Assembly: GCA_910579545.1 (NCBI GenBank)
Contig: CAJTVI010000007.1
Span: 1-64,000, forward strand
Reading direction: 5' to 3'
DNA length: 64,000 bases
Source of the DNA: an uncultured Oscillospiraceae bacterium
GTDB lineage: Bacteria; Bacillota; Clostridia; Oscillospirales; Ruminococcaceae
Positions 1-8,442 of this stretch are shown here, piece by piece. A program made the translations under genes and the position numbers. Position 1 is the stretch's first letter. Every line of letters begins with the position of its first letter. The notes beneath the pieces are model-generated. The model worked only from the letters and a program-made list of their open reading frames with translations, did no database searches and was not told the DNA's origin.

Positions 1-400
1 ACACGGCGGCCGGGGTATCCATGGCCCGCAGCACCGCCGGTACCGCCAGGATACCCGCCGCGCTTAAAACCGCCCCCAGCAGCAGGCTGGCAAGGGCCGC
101 CGCGCCCACCGCCCGGCGCACCTCCTGCGGCCTGCCCGCGCCGGTGCGCTGGGCCACCACCACCGTGGCGCCGCTGGCAATGCCGGCCACCACCCCGCCG
201 ATAAACATCACCAGCGTGCCGCCGACCCCTACCGCCGCCAGGGCCCCGGTGCCCACAAACCGCCCCACGATCACCGCGTCGGCCGTGTTGTACAGCTGCT
301 GGAACACCGCCCCAAACCAGGTGGGAAAGAAAAACAGCAGCAGCTTTTGCCAGATCGGCCCCGCGGTCATATCCTGCCGCTGGCTGTTTGCCTGCTCCAT
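1..400 (-). CDS. MATE family efflux transporter (partial, N-terminal part)
   Basis: Only the first 133 codons are in the window; the gene continues past the left edge. The translation carries the MATE signature LYNTADAVIVGRFVGTG near residues 37-53 followed by hydrophobic segments, as expected for a 12-helix cation-coupled drug/metabolite exporter in the cytoplasmic membrane. The ATG is preceded by GGGAGGT eight bases upstream. It lies 76 bp downstream of, and on the same strand as, a second MATE gene that has nearly the same N-terminus, so the two look like a tandem duplication and are probably co-transcribed. The substrate cannot be told from sequence. Confidence 0.88.
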   Translation of the reverse strand, partial: MEQANSQRQDMTAGPIWQKLLLFFFPTWFGAVFQQLYNTADAVIVGRFVGTGALAAVGVGGTLVMFIGGVVAGIASGATVVVAQRTGAGRPQEVRRAVGAAALASLLLGAVLSAAGILAVPAVLRAMDTPAAV

Positions 401-476
401 GCACCGGCACCTCCCTTTTGCCTTTTTTGATCCCGCCCCGCGCGGGCCGGCAAAAGGGTTTTTGATCCCCTTTGCC

Positions 477-1874
477 CTACTGCGCCGCGGCCGCCGGGGC
501 CGCGGCATCCTGCGCGGCGATCCGCCGGCGCAGCCAGCCGCCCTGCAGATAATAGATGAGATAGAGCGCCGAGGCAAGGCACCAGGTAATGGGATAGCTT
601 GCCAGCACGGTCTCGATGGTGTGGCTGCGCGGCACCATTACCACCAGCCAGACCACCCGCAGCACACAGACCCCAAAGCAGGTAATGAGGGTGGGCACAA
701 AGGTATCGCCCGCGCCCCGCATCGCGCCCGAAAGCACCTCGATAAACAAGAACGAGAGATACCACGGGGCCAGGTAGTGCACCATGGCCACCCCGATCTC
801 GACCACCGCAAGGTCGCTGGTAAAGATGAGGAACATCCAGCGCCCCAGCCCCAGCAGCAGCGCAATGATAACAAGGGTGAGCAAAAACCCGATCAGCACC
901 GCCTGCCGCACCCCTTTTTTGAGCCGGCCGTAGTTGCGCGCGCCAAAGTTCTGCCCCGCAAAGGTGGTGATGGACAGCCCCAACGACTGGATGGTCATCC
1001 AGTACACGCCGTCCAGCTTGGCCAGCACCGCCCAGGCCGCCACGCTGTTGGTGCCAAAGGTGTTGATGTAGCCCTGGATGATGATGTTGGACACATTATA
1101 AAAGATCGACTGCACCGCCGCCGGCATGCCCACCCGCAAAATGGCGCTTAAGAGGCTGCGGTTGATGTGGGGCATGCCCCGCTCGAGGTACCAGGGCGCC
1201 CCCTCGGCCGACCACAGGCAGCCCAGCACCAAAAAGGCGCTGATGGTCTGGCTTAAAATGGTGGCGATGGCCACCCCCAGCACCCCCAGGCCAAGGCCCA
1301 CCACAAACACAAGGTCCAGCGCGATGTTGACCACCGAGGCCGCGATCAAAAAATAGAGCGGCCGGCGGGAATCCCCCACCGCGCGCAGCACCCCGGTGCC
1401 CATATTGTACACAAGGCTGGGGATCATGCCCAGCAGGTAGACCCGCAGATAGAGGATGCCGTCCTGCAGAATTTCGGCCGGGGTGCCCATGGCCCGCAGC
1501 GCCCAGGGGGTGGCAATAAACCCAATCAGGGTAAGCCCGCCCCCCAGCCAGATGGCCAGCGCCACCGAGGTCTGCACCGCCCGGCGCACTTGCTCGGGCT
1601 GGCGCGCGCCGTACAGCTGCGAGATGATCACCGACGCCCCGCTGGACAGCCCGGTGGAAAAGCCCACCACCAGCAGCACCAGGGTGCTGGTGGCCCCCAC
1701 CGCCGCCAGAGCCCCGGTGCCCACAAACCGCCCCACGATGACCGTGTCGGCCGTATTGTACAGCTGCTGGAACAGGGTGCCAAACCAGGTGGGCATAAAA
1801 AACAGCAGCAGCTGCTGCCAGATCACCCCTTCGGTCATGCCGCCCAGCTGCGCCGCCCGCAAACGATGTGCCAT
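477..1874 (-). CDS. MATE family efflux transporter
   Basis: 465 residues, the normal MATE length, with about 12 hydrophobic segments in two homologous halves and the family motif NTADTVIVGRFVGTG near the N-terminus. It should exchange Na+ or H+ for a cationic drug or metabolite across the cytoplasmic membrane. The open frame extends about 70 codons further upstream, but that part is not MATE-like and runs through the promoter. I use the ATG that follows a GAAAGG site and gives MAHRLRAAQ; MTEGVIWQQ twelve codons later is possible because the paralogue downstream starts similarly. First gene of a two-gene MATE operon. Confidence 0.9.
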   Translation of the reverse strand: MAHRLRAAQLGGMTEGVIWQQLLLFFMPTWFGTLFQQLYNTADTVIVGRFVGTGALAAVGATSTLVLLVVGFSTGLSSGASVIISQLYGARQPEQVRRAVQTSVALAIWLGGGLTLIGFIATPWALRAMGTPAEILQDGILYLRVYLLGMIPSLVYNMGTGVLRAVGDSRRPLYFLIAASVVNIALDLVFVVGLGLGVLGVAIATILSQTISAFLVLGCLWSAEGAPWYLERGMPHINRSLLSAILRVGMPAAVQSIFYNVSNIIIQGYINTFGTNSVAAWAVLAKLDGVYWMTIQSLGLSITTFAGQNFGARNYGRLKKGVRQAVLIGFLLTLVIIALLLGLGRWMFLIFTSDLAVVEIGVAMVHYLAPWYLSFLFIEVLSGAMRGAGDTFVPTLITCFGVCVLRVVWLVVMVPRSHTIETVLASYPITWCLASALYLIYYLQGGWLRRRIAAQDAAAPAAAAQ

Positions 1875-1956
1875 TGCCTTTCTTTCCGTCCTTTCCCATT
1901 CCCTATAATAAAAAACGCTTACGATCCCCTCGGGACGCCCCCGGCGTCTGTCGGCT

Positions 1957-1985
1957 ATTGTACTGTACCGCCTCGCAAAAAGCAA
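1957..1985 (-). promoter_or_regulatory. Promoter of the MATE pair
   Basis: On the minus strand TTGCTT and TACAAT are separated by exactly 17 bases, about 80 bp upstream of the MATE start codon. A GACGCC/GGCGTC hairpin lies just downstream in the leader. No operator was recognised. Confidence 0.5.
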
Positions 1986-2074
1986 GAGGGGCCGCAAAGT
2001 TTGCAAAAATATACAAGGGGCGCGGGCTTTTAAGGGGGGCTGCAAAAGCCCTTGCAGTGGAGACCCCCAAAAAA

Positions 2075-2400
2075 GAGTGCCCATTTCAAGGAGTATCAGG
2101 GTGCTAAGGCCGGGGGAGGGGGAGAGTCTCGAAAGGCTTTCGGGAAGCGGTGGTGAGATAAGAAAACAAAGATTCCGAATAAAATTCGATCCACCGAAAA
2201 TTCGCTGGGCGGCCGCAGCCGCAAGGAAGAAAAGCGCAGCAAGCCTTGGTGGCTTGCAAGCTTTCCTGACGCAGCGGATGCGGCTGACCAGTAGAATTTG
2301 CGGCTTTGTTTTCTTATGGAACCGCCGCTAAGGGGGTCCTGTTGCCTTGAGAGACTGCTCCCACGCACCCAGCCGGCAATCCCCTCCCCCGTTTGGAGAC
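2075..2400 (+). repeat. Dispersed repeat copy A (interrupted by a second element)
   Basis: First of four copies of a 125-145 bp intergenic repeat (others at 9338-9482, 22278-22402, 53617-53758). Shared blocks in order: CCATTTCAAGGAG, GAGAGTCTCGAAAGGCTTTC, GGGGTCCTGTTGCC, TTGAGAGACTGCTCCC, CACGCACCC. The outer ends are inverted (in copy B, GTGTCCA and TGGACAC) and the interior can form stacked hairpins. This copy is split after CTTTCGGG by a 184 bp palindromic insert. The sequence TGGAGACCCCC followed by an A-run occurs on both sides of the copy (from 2059 and from 2394). No transposase is encoded. Confidence 0.85.
2146..2329. repeat. 184-bp palindromic (MITE-like) element nested in repeat copy A
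   Basis: The ends are 26-bp inverted repeats (AGCGGTGGTGAGATAAGAAA... against AGCGGCGGTTCCATAAGAAA... on the other strand). The pairing continues inward, for example CCGAAAATTCGCTGG against CCGCAAATTCTACTGG, to a perfect GCAAGCC/GGCTTGC tip. The whole segment is therefore one long imperfect hairpin. It interrupts a repeat that is continuous in the other three copies, so it arrived later. No coding capacity. Confidence 0.85.
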
Positions 2401-2418
2401 CCCCCAAAAAAACCGGGC

Positions 2419-2447
2419 TTGACAGGCCCGCCGCCGTCCCATATAAT
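2419..2447 (+). promoter_or_regulatory. Consensus sigma-A promoter of the TetR gene
   Basis: TTGACA and TATAAT, both perfect, with a 17-base spacer, 86 bases before the tetR start codon. The downstream edge abuts the palindrome at 2452-2468. Confidence 0.85.
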
Positions 2448-2451
2448 AGAT

Positions 2452-2468
2452 ACATACCAAACGTATGT
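2452..2468. promoter_or_regulatory. TetR-type operator
   Basis: Perfect inverted repeat ACATAC-CAAAC-GTATGT placed four bases after the -10 box, where a bound repressor would block transcription start. A related site with CATAC/GTATG half-sites precedes the MFS gene downstream. Autoregulation by the adjacent TetR protein is the likely reading, inferred from position. Confidence 0.75.
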
Positions 2469-2533
2469 TAATCTGCCAAGGGCGGCGGGGCACACTCCCC
2501 CGGCCTTGGGCGGCAAAAAAGGAGGGCGGGCGG

Positions 2534-3181
2534 ATGGCGCGCAACAAGCACCCGGAGGTAACGGTGGAGCGCATTTTGGACGCGGCCCAGCGGCTTTTTT
2601 TGCAAAAGGGGTACGAGAATACCACCATCCAGGACATTGTAAACGAGCTGGGCGGGCTGACCAAGGGGGCGGTGTACCACCATTTTAAGTCCAAAGAGGA
2701 GATCATGGACGCGGTGGGCGACCGGATGTTTTTGGAGAACAACCCCTTTGAAGCGGTAAAGGGCCGCACCGACCTGAACGGGCTGCAAAAGCTGCGGGAG
2801 GCCATCCGGCTGAACCAGGCCGACACCGCCCGGGTGGAGATCACCCGCCAGTCGCTGCCGGTACCCTTGAGCCCCCGGCTGCTGGTGGACATGGTGCGCT
2901 CCAACTGCACCGTGCTGACCCCCTACTACCAGGCCCTGCTGGAGGAGGGCAACCGGGACGGCTCGCTGCACACCGAATATGCCAGGGAGATCGCCGAGCT
3001 GCTTCCCCTGATGAGCAGCGTTTGGATGATGCCCAGCATCTTTCCCGCCAGCCGCGAGGCGTTGCGCCGCAAGTTCTGCTTTATGCGGGATATGCTGGCC
3101 GCGATGGGCGCGCCCATTGTGGACGACTCGATCATGGCGCTGGTGGACGAGTTTTTGGCCAGCCTGCCCGAGTTGGGGTAA
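2534..3181 (+). CDS. TetR/AcrR family transcriptional regulator
   Basis: 215 residues, typical of TetR repressors. Residues about 10-58 form the conserved helix-turn-helix (ILDAAQRLFLQKGYENTTI, then TKGAVYHHFKSKEEI); the remainder is the divergent ligand-binding helical domain. The start follows GGAGG with good spacing. The reading frame stays open upstream but would run into the promoter. The MFS exporter gene follows on the same strand 330 bp downstream with a similar operator-like site, so it probably represses itself and the exporter until a toxic ligand binds. The ligand is unknown. Confidence 0.92.
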   Translation: MARNKHPEVTVERILDAAQRLFLQKGYENTTIQDIVNELGGLTKGAVYHHFKSKEEIMDAVGDRMFLENNPFEAVKGRTDLNGLQKLREAIRLNQADTARVEITRQSLPVPLSPRLLVDMVRSNCTVLTPYYQALLEEGNRDGSLHTEYAREIAELLPLMSSVWMMPSIFPASREALRRKFCFMRDMLAAMGAPIVDDSIMALVDEFLASLPELG

Positions 3182-3199
3182 CGGCGGCGGCCGGAGCAT

Positions 3200-3392
3200 T
3201 CCCGAGCCATTTTGCCGTCAATGGAGCGCACCCCCCACCGCATTTGCCGCCAGAGCAGCCCGGCATCCCCCCGCACCTGCCGCCAAAGCAGCCCTGCATT
3301 CCAACCGCGTTTGCCGCCAGAACAGCCCGGCGCCCCATCACCCTTGCCGCTAAAACGGCCCGGCATCCCCCCGCACCTGCCGCCAAATTGCA
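3200..3392. repeat. Intergenic tandem repeat, about 33-bp period
   Basis: Between tetR and the MFS gene, five to six imperfect units occur, each built on TTGCCGCC(A)AA/GA-CAGCCCGGCATCCCCCCGC. Two units share CCGGCATCCCCCCGCACC exactly. There is no start codon with a ribosome site, so it is taken as non-coding. The rest of this 330 bp gap holds the operator-like site near 3427. Confidence 0.7.
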
Positions 3393-3426
3393 TGCCCCGC
3401 CCGGCGGCAATTTTTTTGGGCATATA

Positions 3427-3445
3427 CATACGTTCGGTAGGTATG
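3427..3445. promoter_or_regulatory. Second TetR operator-like site, upstream of the MFS gene
   Basis: CATAC and GTATG arms nine bases apart. Read on the minus strand it contains CATACC and GAACGTATGT, close to the CATACC/AAACGTATGT of the tetR operator with a few extra bases in the centre. It lies about 67 bp before the MFS start codon. Confidence 0.5.
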
Positions 3446-3511
3446 AAAGTTGAGAATCCCCCAAACCATCGCTGCAGAACGCGGCGGCAAGAGAGAAAAG
3501 GAGGAACCTTT

Positions 3512-4789
3512 ATGCAAACATCCACTTCATCGCCCGGCGGCAAGCAGAAGCTGTTTACCCGCAATTTTACCCTGCTGCTGCTTGGGCAGGCGGCGTCCCT
3601 TGTGGGCAACTACACCTTGCGGTTTGCCCTTTCGATGTACGTGCTGGAAAAAACCGGCTCGGCCGGGGTGTTTGGGGGGCTTTTGGCCCTGTCCATGCTG
3701 CCCACCATCCTGCTCACCCCCCTTGGCGGCATTTTGGCAGATCGGGTAAACCGCCAAAAGCTGATGGTGGCGCTGGACGCCCTGTCCGGCTTGGCGGTGC
3801 TGGCGGCCGGGGTTTTGCTGGGGCCGGGACGGGAGCTTTGGGTGATCGGCGGGCTGCTGGTGGCGCTCTCGGTGCTGGGGGCGTTCGAATCCCCCACCGT
3901 GCAGGCCTGCGTGCCCCAGATGCTGGGCGGGCAAAACCTGATGGCCGGCAACGCGGCGGTGGGGCAGATCTCGGCGGTCTCCTCCCTCGTTACCCCCTTT
4001 TTGGGCAGCGCCCTTTACGCGGCGGTGGGGCTTGCGCCGGTAGTGTGGGGGGCGGCGGGCTGCTTTTTTGCCACCGCCGGCCTTGAGTGCCTGATCCGGC
4101 TGAAGGCCCCCGACGCCCGGCCGGCCGCCGGCGTGTGGGCCGCCCTGCGGCAGGATTTTGCCGCAGGCGCGCATTTTTTGGGGCGCGAGCGGCCGGACGT
4201 TTTAAAGCTGCTGGGGCTGGCCGCCCTGATGAATCTGCTGATGGCCGGGGTGACCACGGTGGGCTTCCCCTACCTTGTGCGCACCGTGCTGGCCCTGCCG
4301 CCCCTTTTCTACGGCGCGGCCGAAAGCCTGCTGGGGGCGGGGGCCATTTTGGGCGGGGTGCTGGCGGGCCGGGCCGGCCAAAAGGCCCAGAGCCGGCGGC
4401 TGGCGGATATTTTAGCGGCCGCCGGGGGCTGCCTTGTGCTGATCGGACTTGCCTTTTTGCTGCCGCTGGGCCGGCTGGCGCGGTATGGGGTGCTGGTGGG
4501 GGCCCTGTTCTGCTGCCAGATGGGCTGCACGGTTTTTTCCATCTGCGCCCTGGCCGCCATCCAGGCCTGCACCCCCCAGCAGCTGATGGGCCGGGTGATG
4601 GCCTGCGTGTACACCCTCTCGCTCTGCGCCCAGCCGCTGGGCCAGCTTTTGTATGGGGCCCTGTTCGATCTTGACCGCTTTTGCGCCGCGGCGGGCTGGG
4701 TGCTGCTGCCCACCGGGCTGGCGGTGTTAGCCGCCGGGGCGGCCAGCCGGCGGTTTTTGCAAAAATTTTTGCGGCAGCTGCCCCGGTAA
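3512..4789 (+). CDS. MFS transporter (drug-export type)
   Basis: 425 residues with about 12 hydrophobic helices. MFS motif A appears as GGILADRVNRQK at residues 72-83 between helices 2 and 3, and an MefA-like layout suggests a drug:H+ antiporter of the macrolide-efflux-like MFS group. The start codon follows AAAGGAGGAACC; an in-frame upstream extension through the tandem repeat has no ribosome site. Its position behind a TetR gene with matching operator-like sites points to inducible export of a toxic compound. The specificity is unknown. Confidence 0.88.
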   Translation: MQTSTSSPGGKQKLFTRNFTLLLLGQAASLVGNYTLRFALSMYVLEKTGSAGVFGGLLALSMLPTILLTPLGGILADRVNRQKLMVALDALSGLAVLAAGVLLGPGRELWVIGGLLVALSVLGAFESPTVQACVPQMLGGQNLMAGNAAVGQISAVSSLVTPFLGSALYAAVGLAPVVWGAAGCFFATAGLECLIRLKAPDARPAAGVWAALRQDFAAGAHFLGRERPDVLKLLGLAALMNLLMAGVTTVGFPYLVRTVLALPPLFYGAAESLLGAGAILGGVLAGRAGQKAQSRRLADILAAAGGCLVLIGLAFLLPLGRLARYGVLVGALFCCQMGCTVFSICALAAIQACTPQQLMGRVMACVYTLSLCAQPLGQLLYGALFDLDRFCAAAGWVLLPTGLAVLAAGAASRRFLQKFLRQLPR

Positions 4790-4800
4790 CCGGCGGCGGC

Positions 4801-4830
4801 TTGTGTAAACCCGCAAAAATGTGCTACACT
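4801..4830 (+). promoter_or_regulatory. Putative promoter of the UMF1 transporter gene
   Basis: TTGTGT and TACACT separated by 18 bases, about 75 bp upstream of the start codon and just after the MFS stop codon. Confidence 0.45.
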
Positions 4831-4904
4831 GATACAGACATCGCCTGGCAAGGGCCCGCACGCCGGCATGGCGAGGTCAGCCTGAAAGAATGTGAGGTGG
4901 CGGC

Positions 4905-6266
4905 ATGAAACTGCTCAAGGGGTATACCAAACAGGAAATCAGCTGGATGATGTACGACTGGGCCAACAGCGCCCATTCGGTGATCGTGGTCACCATCCTG
5001 CCCATCTTTTACAACACGGTGGCCGGCTATATGGCGGATTCCGCCTCCGGCATGACCACCTGGGGCTATGCCACCAGCATCGCCATGGCCATTGTGGCGC
5101 TGGCCGCGCCGGTGCTGGGGGTGTTTGGCGATTTTGAGGGCTGGCGCAAAAAGCTGTTCACCGCCTTTTTGCTGGTGGGGGCCGTGAGCTGCATCGGCCT
5201 TTCCTTTACCCCCATGATGGACTTTGTGACCCCCGGCACGGCCGAGCGGGTGGGGCTGGCGGTGTTGGCGCTCTACATCCTGTCCACCATCGGGTTTGCG
5301 GGGGCCAACCTTTATTACGACAGCTTTTTAAACGACGTGACCACCCCCGAGCGGATGGACAAGGTCTCGACCATGGGCTATGGCCTGGGCTACATCGGGG
5401 GGTCCACCATCCCGCTGGTGATTTTTTTGGTGATGAACCTTGTGGGCGTTGACATGCTCTTTTGCCTGACCTTTATCTTTGGCTTTACCGCCGTGTGGTG
5501 GCTGGTGTTCAGCATCCCGATGTTCAAAAACGTGCACCAAACAAGCTTTGTTGCGCGCGAAAAGGGGGCCGTGGGGGCCGCGCTGCGGGGCATCGGGGCC
5601 ACCGTGCGGGAGATCGTGCGGCACAAGGCGATGTTTGTTTACCTGATCGCCTACTTCTTTTATATCGACGGGGTCAACACCATCATCCACATGTCCACCA
5701 GCTACGGCAGCACCCTGGGGCTCAACTCCACCAGCATGATGCTGGCCCTCCTGCTGGTGCAGGTGCTGGGGCTGCCCTTCTGCCTGCTCTATATCCGGCT
5801 CAGCGAGCGGTTTGGGGCCCGGGCCATGGTGGGGGCGGGCATCTGCGTGTATATGGGGGTCACCGTGTTCGGCTTCTTTTTGCGGGAGGTCTGGCAGTTC
5901 TGGGTGATGGCGGTGCTGGTGGCCACCAGCCAGGGCGGCATCCAGGCGCTGAGCCGCAGCATGTTTGGCAAGATGATCCCGGACAAGGCCCGCAGCGGCG
6001 AGTTCTTTGGCTTTTACGATATTTTTGGCAAGTTCAGCGCCATCATCGGGCCGGCGCTGGTGGCCCTTACCAGCGCCCTTGCCGGCGATGTGATGCTGCG
6101 GGCCGAGGGCCTTACCCGCGCCACGGCCGACGCCGGGCGGCTGGCCGCCGTGGACGCGGCCGCCGCGCCCTGGGGCATCTTGAGCCTGCTGGTGATCTTT
6201 TTTATCGGGGGCGGGCTGTACTTCTTTGTGCTGCCGAGGTTTTTGGATCAGCAAAACAAGCGGTGA
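4905..6266 (+). CDS. UMF1 (Atg22-like) family MFS transporter
   Basis: 453 residues, about 12 membrane helices. The N-terminal YDWANSA motif (residues 17-23) and the following IVVTILPIFY segment are hallmarks of the UMF1/Atg22-like branch of the major facilitator superfamily. Bacterial members are membrane permeases of unproven substrate; amino acid or metabolite efflux has been suggested for the yeast relative. The start follows GAGGTGG. It has its own likely promoter. The following 92 bp contain only the ribosome site of the histidine kinase gene, so read-through is possible. Confidence 0.88.
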   Translation: MKLLKGYTKQEISWMMYDWANSAHSVIVVTILPIFYNTVAGYMADSASGMTTWGYATSIAMAIVALAAPVLGVFGDFEGWRKKLFTAFLLVGAVSCIGLSFTPMMDFVTPGTAERVGLAVLALYILSTIGFAGANLYYDSFLNDVTTPERMDKVSTMGYGLGYIGGSTIPLVIFLVMNLVGVDMLFCLTFIFGFTAVWWLVFSIPMFKNVHQTSFVAREKGAVGAALRGIGATVREIVRHKAMFVYLIAYFFYIDGVNTIIHMSTSYGSTLGLNSTSMMLALLLVQVLGLPFCLLYIRLSERFGARAMVGAGICVYMGVTVFGFFLREVWQFWVMAVLVATSQGGIQALSRSMFGKMIPDKARSGEFFGFYDIFGKFSAIIGPALVALTSALAGDVMLRAEGLTRATADAGRLAAVDAAAAPWGILSLLVIFFIGGGLYFFVLPRFLDQQNKR

Positions 6267-6358
6267 CCGCCGCGGGCGGGGGCCCCGCGTCCCCGGCCCG
6301 CGCAGGGGCAAAGGGCCCTCCCATCTGACCGGATGCCCGCAGGAAGGAGGCGCCCGCC

Positions 6359-7690
6359 ATGTTCACGCCGGAAGAGTATTGGGCCATATTTGCGGACTTT
6401 CTGGGGGGCCATGCCGCCTTGGCGCTGTATCTGTTTGTGATCATGGACGCGCAGGGGCGGCGGATGCTGAAAAAGCTGCCCGCCCTGCTGCTCTCCCCGC
6501 TGCTGGCCACCCTGCTGGGAGTGGGCCTGTATGCGGTCTTTCCCTATCATCCCCTGGTCCGCTACTGCCTGTCCTCCTGCGCCATCCTGCTGATGTGTAC
6601 GGTGTGGGTGCGGTGGGCATGGCAGACCGAATCCTGGCGGGCCTTTTCCGCTGTGTGCATGGCTGGGGTGTTCCAGGTGGCCTCGTCCTGCCTGTCACAG
6701 ATCCTGTATTTGGGCAGCGACTTCCAGATTCCCATGGCGGCGGCGATGGCCACCCATCTGGCTGCTGCGCTGGCCTCCGCCGCCCTGCTGTACCGGCTGC
6801 GCTTCGGGCGTTGGTTCCACCTGCTGCTGGGGGAGGGCCCCGGACAGCGCCGGACGGCGCTGTTCTTTTTTGCCCTGGAGGCCGCTATGGAGGCCTTTTT
6901 GATTTTGCAGGTGGGGATCCAGCCGGAGTATCTGTTGTTCTACTTTGCGCTTGTGCTGGTGATGGCCGCGCTGATGGCCGGGGTGGTGGCCTATCTGTCC
7001 CAGCAGCTGGATTCCGCCCGGAAGCTGGAGGCCCAGCGGGACGTGATCGCCCAGCAGCAGCTTTACGAAGGAGACTTAGAGGCGATCCGCCAGGAGGTGC
7101 GCACCTTCCGCCACGACTATAAAAATTTGTTGGCGGGGCTGTCGGAGCAGGCGGACAAGGGCGAGCTGGATGGGCTGCGCGCCGCCCTGGCGGAGCTGGA
7201 CGCGGGCTTTGACCGGCGCATAGGCGAGAAGATCCGGGCCTCCACCCAGCTGGGCAATGTGCGCATCCCCCAGGTGCGCAGCCTCCTGCTGTCCAAGCTG
7301 GCGGCCATGGCACAAAAGGGGATCGACTGCCGGCTGGAGGTGCTTTACCCGGTGGAGAGGGTCGGGATGGACCTGTGGAATTTTACCCGCTGCCTGGGCA
7401 TCCTGCTGGACAACGCCGCCGAGGCCGCGCTGGGAACCGGAACGCCCTGGGTGGAGATGATCCTGCTCTCTCAAAAGGGCAGGCTGTCCCTGCGGGTGTC
7501 CAATCCCTACGCCGGAACGATCGACCCGGATAGAATCTGGGCGGAGGGCTTTTCCACCAAGGGAACGGGCCGGGGGCTGGGCCTTGCCAGTTACCAGCGG
7601 ATCCTGGCGGGCTGCCCCAACGCGGCCGCCTCCACCAGCTGGGCGGGGGGCGTATTTGTGCAGGAGCTGACGGTGGAGGGAACCGCATGA
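6359..7690 (+). CDS. GHKL-domain sensor histidine kinase (AgrC/VirS-like)
   Basis: 443 residues. About six hydrophobic segments fill residues 15-215, then a short coiled region, then a GHKL kinase core. The phosphoacceptor box is FRHDYKN with His252, the N box is LDNAAEAA with Asn352, and the G box is STKGTGRGLGLASY near 399-412. This layout fits the peptide-sensing kinases that pair with LytTR regulators. The start follows AAGGAGG. The stop overlaps the next start in ATGA, so kinase and regulator are translationally coupled. No AgrB/AgrD-like signal gene is visible next to it, so the stimulus is unknown. Confidence 0.92.
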   Translation: MFTPEEYWAIFADFLGGHAALALYLFVIMDAQGRRMLKKLPALLLSPLLATLLGVGLYAVFPYHPLVRYCLSSCAILLMCTVWVRWAWQTESWRAFSAVCMAGVFQVASSCLSQILYLGSDFQIPMAAAMATHLAAALASAALLYRLRFGRWFHLLLGEGPGQRRTALFFFALEAAMEAFLILQVGIQPEYLLFYFALVLVMAALMAGVVAYLSQQLDSARKLEAQRDVIAQQQLYEGDLEAIRQEVRTFRHDYKNLLAGLSEQADKGELDGLRAALAELDAGFDRRIGEKIRASTQLGNVRIPQVRSLLLSKLAAMAQKGIDCRLEVLYPVERVGMDLWNFTRCLGILLDNAAEAALGTGTPWVEMILLSQKGRLSLRVSNPYAGTIDPDRIWAEGFSTKGTGRGLGLASYQRILAGCPNAAASTSWAGGVFVQELTVEGTA

Positions 7691-8424
7691 TTTCGATCTA
7701 TCTCTGTGACGATGAAGGATCTGTGCGCCGCCAGCTCAAAGCCGCCCTTGAGTGGAAAATCCTGATGGAAAACTACGACATGCGGGTGGTATGCGCCGCC
7801 GCCACGGCCCAGGAGCTGCTGGACGCGGCGCGGGACAGCCGGCGCGGCGTCTACTTTCTGGACGTGGATCTGAAGGACGGAGCGTGGGACGGCTTTGCGC
7901 TGGGGCGGGAACTGCGGCGGCGGGACCCCCATGGAACGCTGGTCTACATTACCAGCTACGGCGACCTGGCCTGGAAGACCTTCCAATACCATCTGGAGGC
8001 GTTCGACTACATCGTAAAGGAGGGGGACCAGGCCGGCCCTGCTGCGGCCCGCTGCTTAGAGGCGGTCCACGCCCGCCTGCTGGAGGAGCGCCGCGACCCG
8101 GCGGAGATGTTCTCCCTGCGGACAGGCGATGGGACCCGTCACATCCCTTTGGCCGACATCCTGTTTTTTGAGGCCGCGCCCAAGGCCCACCACGTATATC
8201 TTCATACGGCGGGCAGCCGTCTGGATTTTGTGGGCAGCCTGAACGAACTGGAAAAGGAGCTGGGCGAGCGGTTTATCCGGGTCCACCGGGCCTATCTGGC
8301 GGCATGGGACAAAATTGAGGCGGTGGACGGAAAGAAAAACCAAGTCCGGGTAGGGGGCGGGACCTGTTTGCTGTCCCGAACCGGAAAGGCGGAATTGAAA
8401 AAGAAATGGAGAGGGGGCTTTTAA
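7687..8424 (+). CDS. LytTR family response regulator (AgrA/VirR-like)
   Basis: 245 residues. The receiver domain has acidic residues Asp8-Asp9, phosphoacceptor Asp59 in YFLDVDL, Thr89 and Lys111. A LytTR DNA-binding domain occupies about residues 140-243 (HIPLADILFFEA, HVYLHT, FIRVHRAYLA). It should be phosphorylated by the coupled kinase and then bind paired direct repeats upstream of its targets. The last codons form the upstroke of a rho-independent terminator. A possible target promoter lies immediately downstream, in front of a DUF6440 gene. Confidence 0.92.
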   Translation: MISIYLCDDEGSVRRQLKAALEWKILMENYDMRVVCAAATAQELLDAARDSRRGVYFLDVDLKDGAWDGFALGRELRRRDPHGTLVYITSYGDLAWKTFQYHLEAFDYIVKEGDQAGPAAARCLEAVHARLLEERRDPAEMFSLRTGDGTRHIPLADILFFEAAPKAHHVYLHTAGSRLDFVGSLNELEKELGERFIRVHRAYLAAWDKIEAVDGKKNQVRVGGGTCLLSRTGKAELKKKWRGGF

Positions 8425-8438
8425 AGCTCCCTCTTTTT
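8411..8438 (+). terminator. Terminator of the kinase/regulator operon
   Basis: GAGGGGGCTTT pairs with AAAGCTCCCTC and is followed by TTTTT. The stop codon of the response regulator sits in the loop, so the hairpin overlaps the coding end. Confidence 0.85.
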
Positions 8439-8442
8439 GTTT

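Noticed and set aside
2096..2455. Open frames over dispersed repeat copies A-D giving peptides with VRGSSLSRQQDP.
   Set aside because: The same peptide appears wherever the repeat occurs and in no gene context; it is translation of the repeat.
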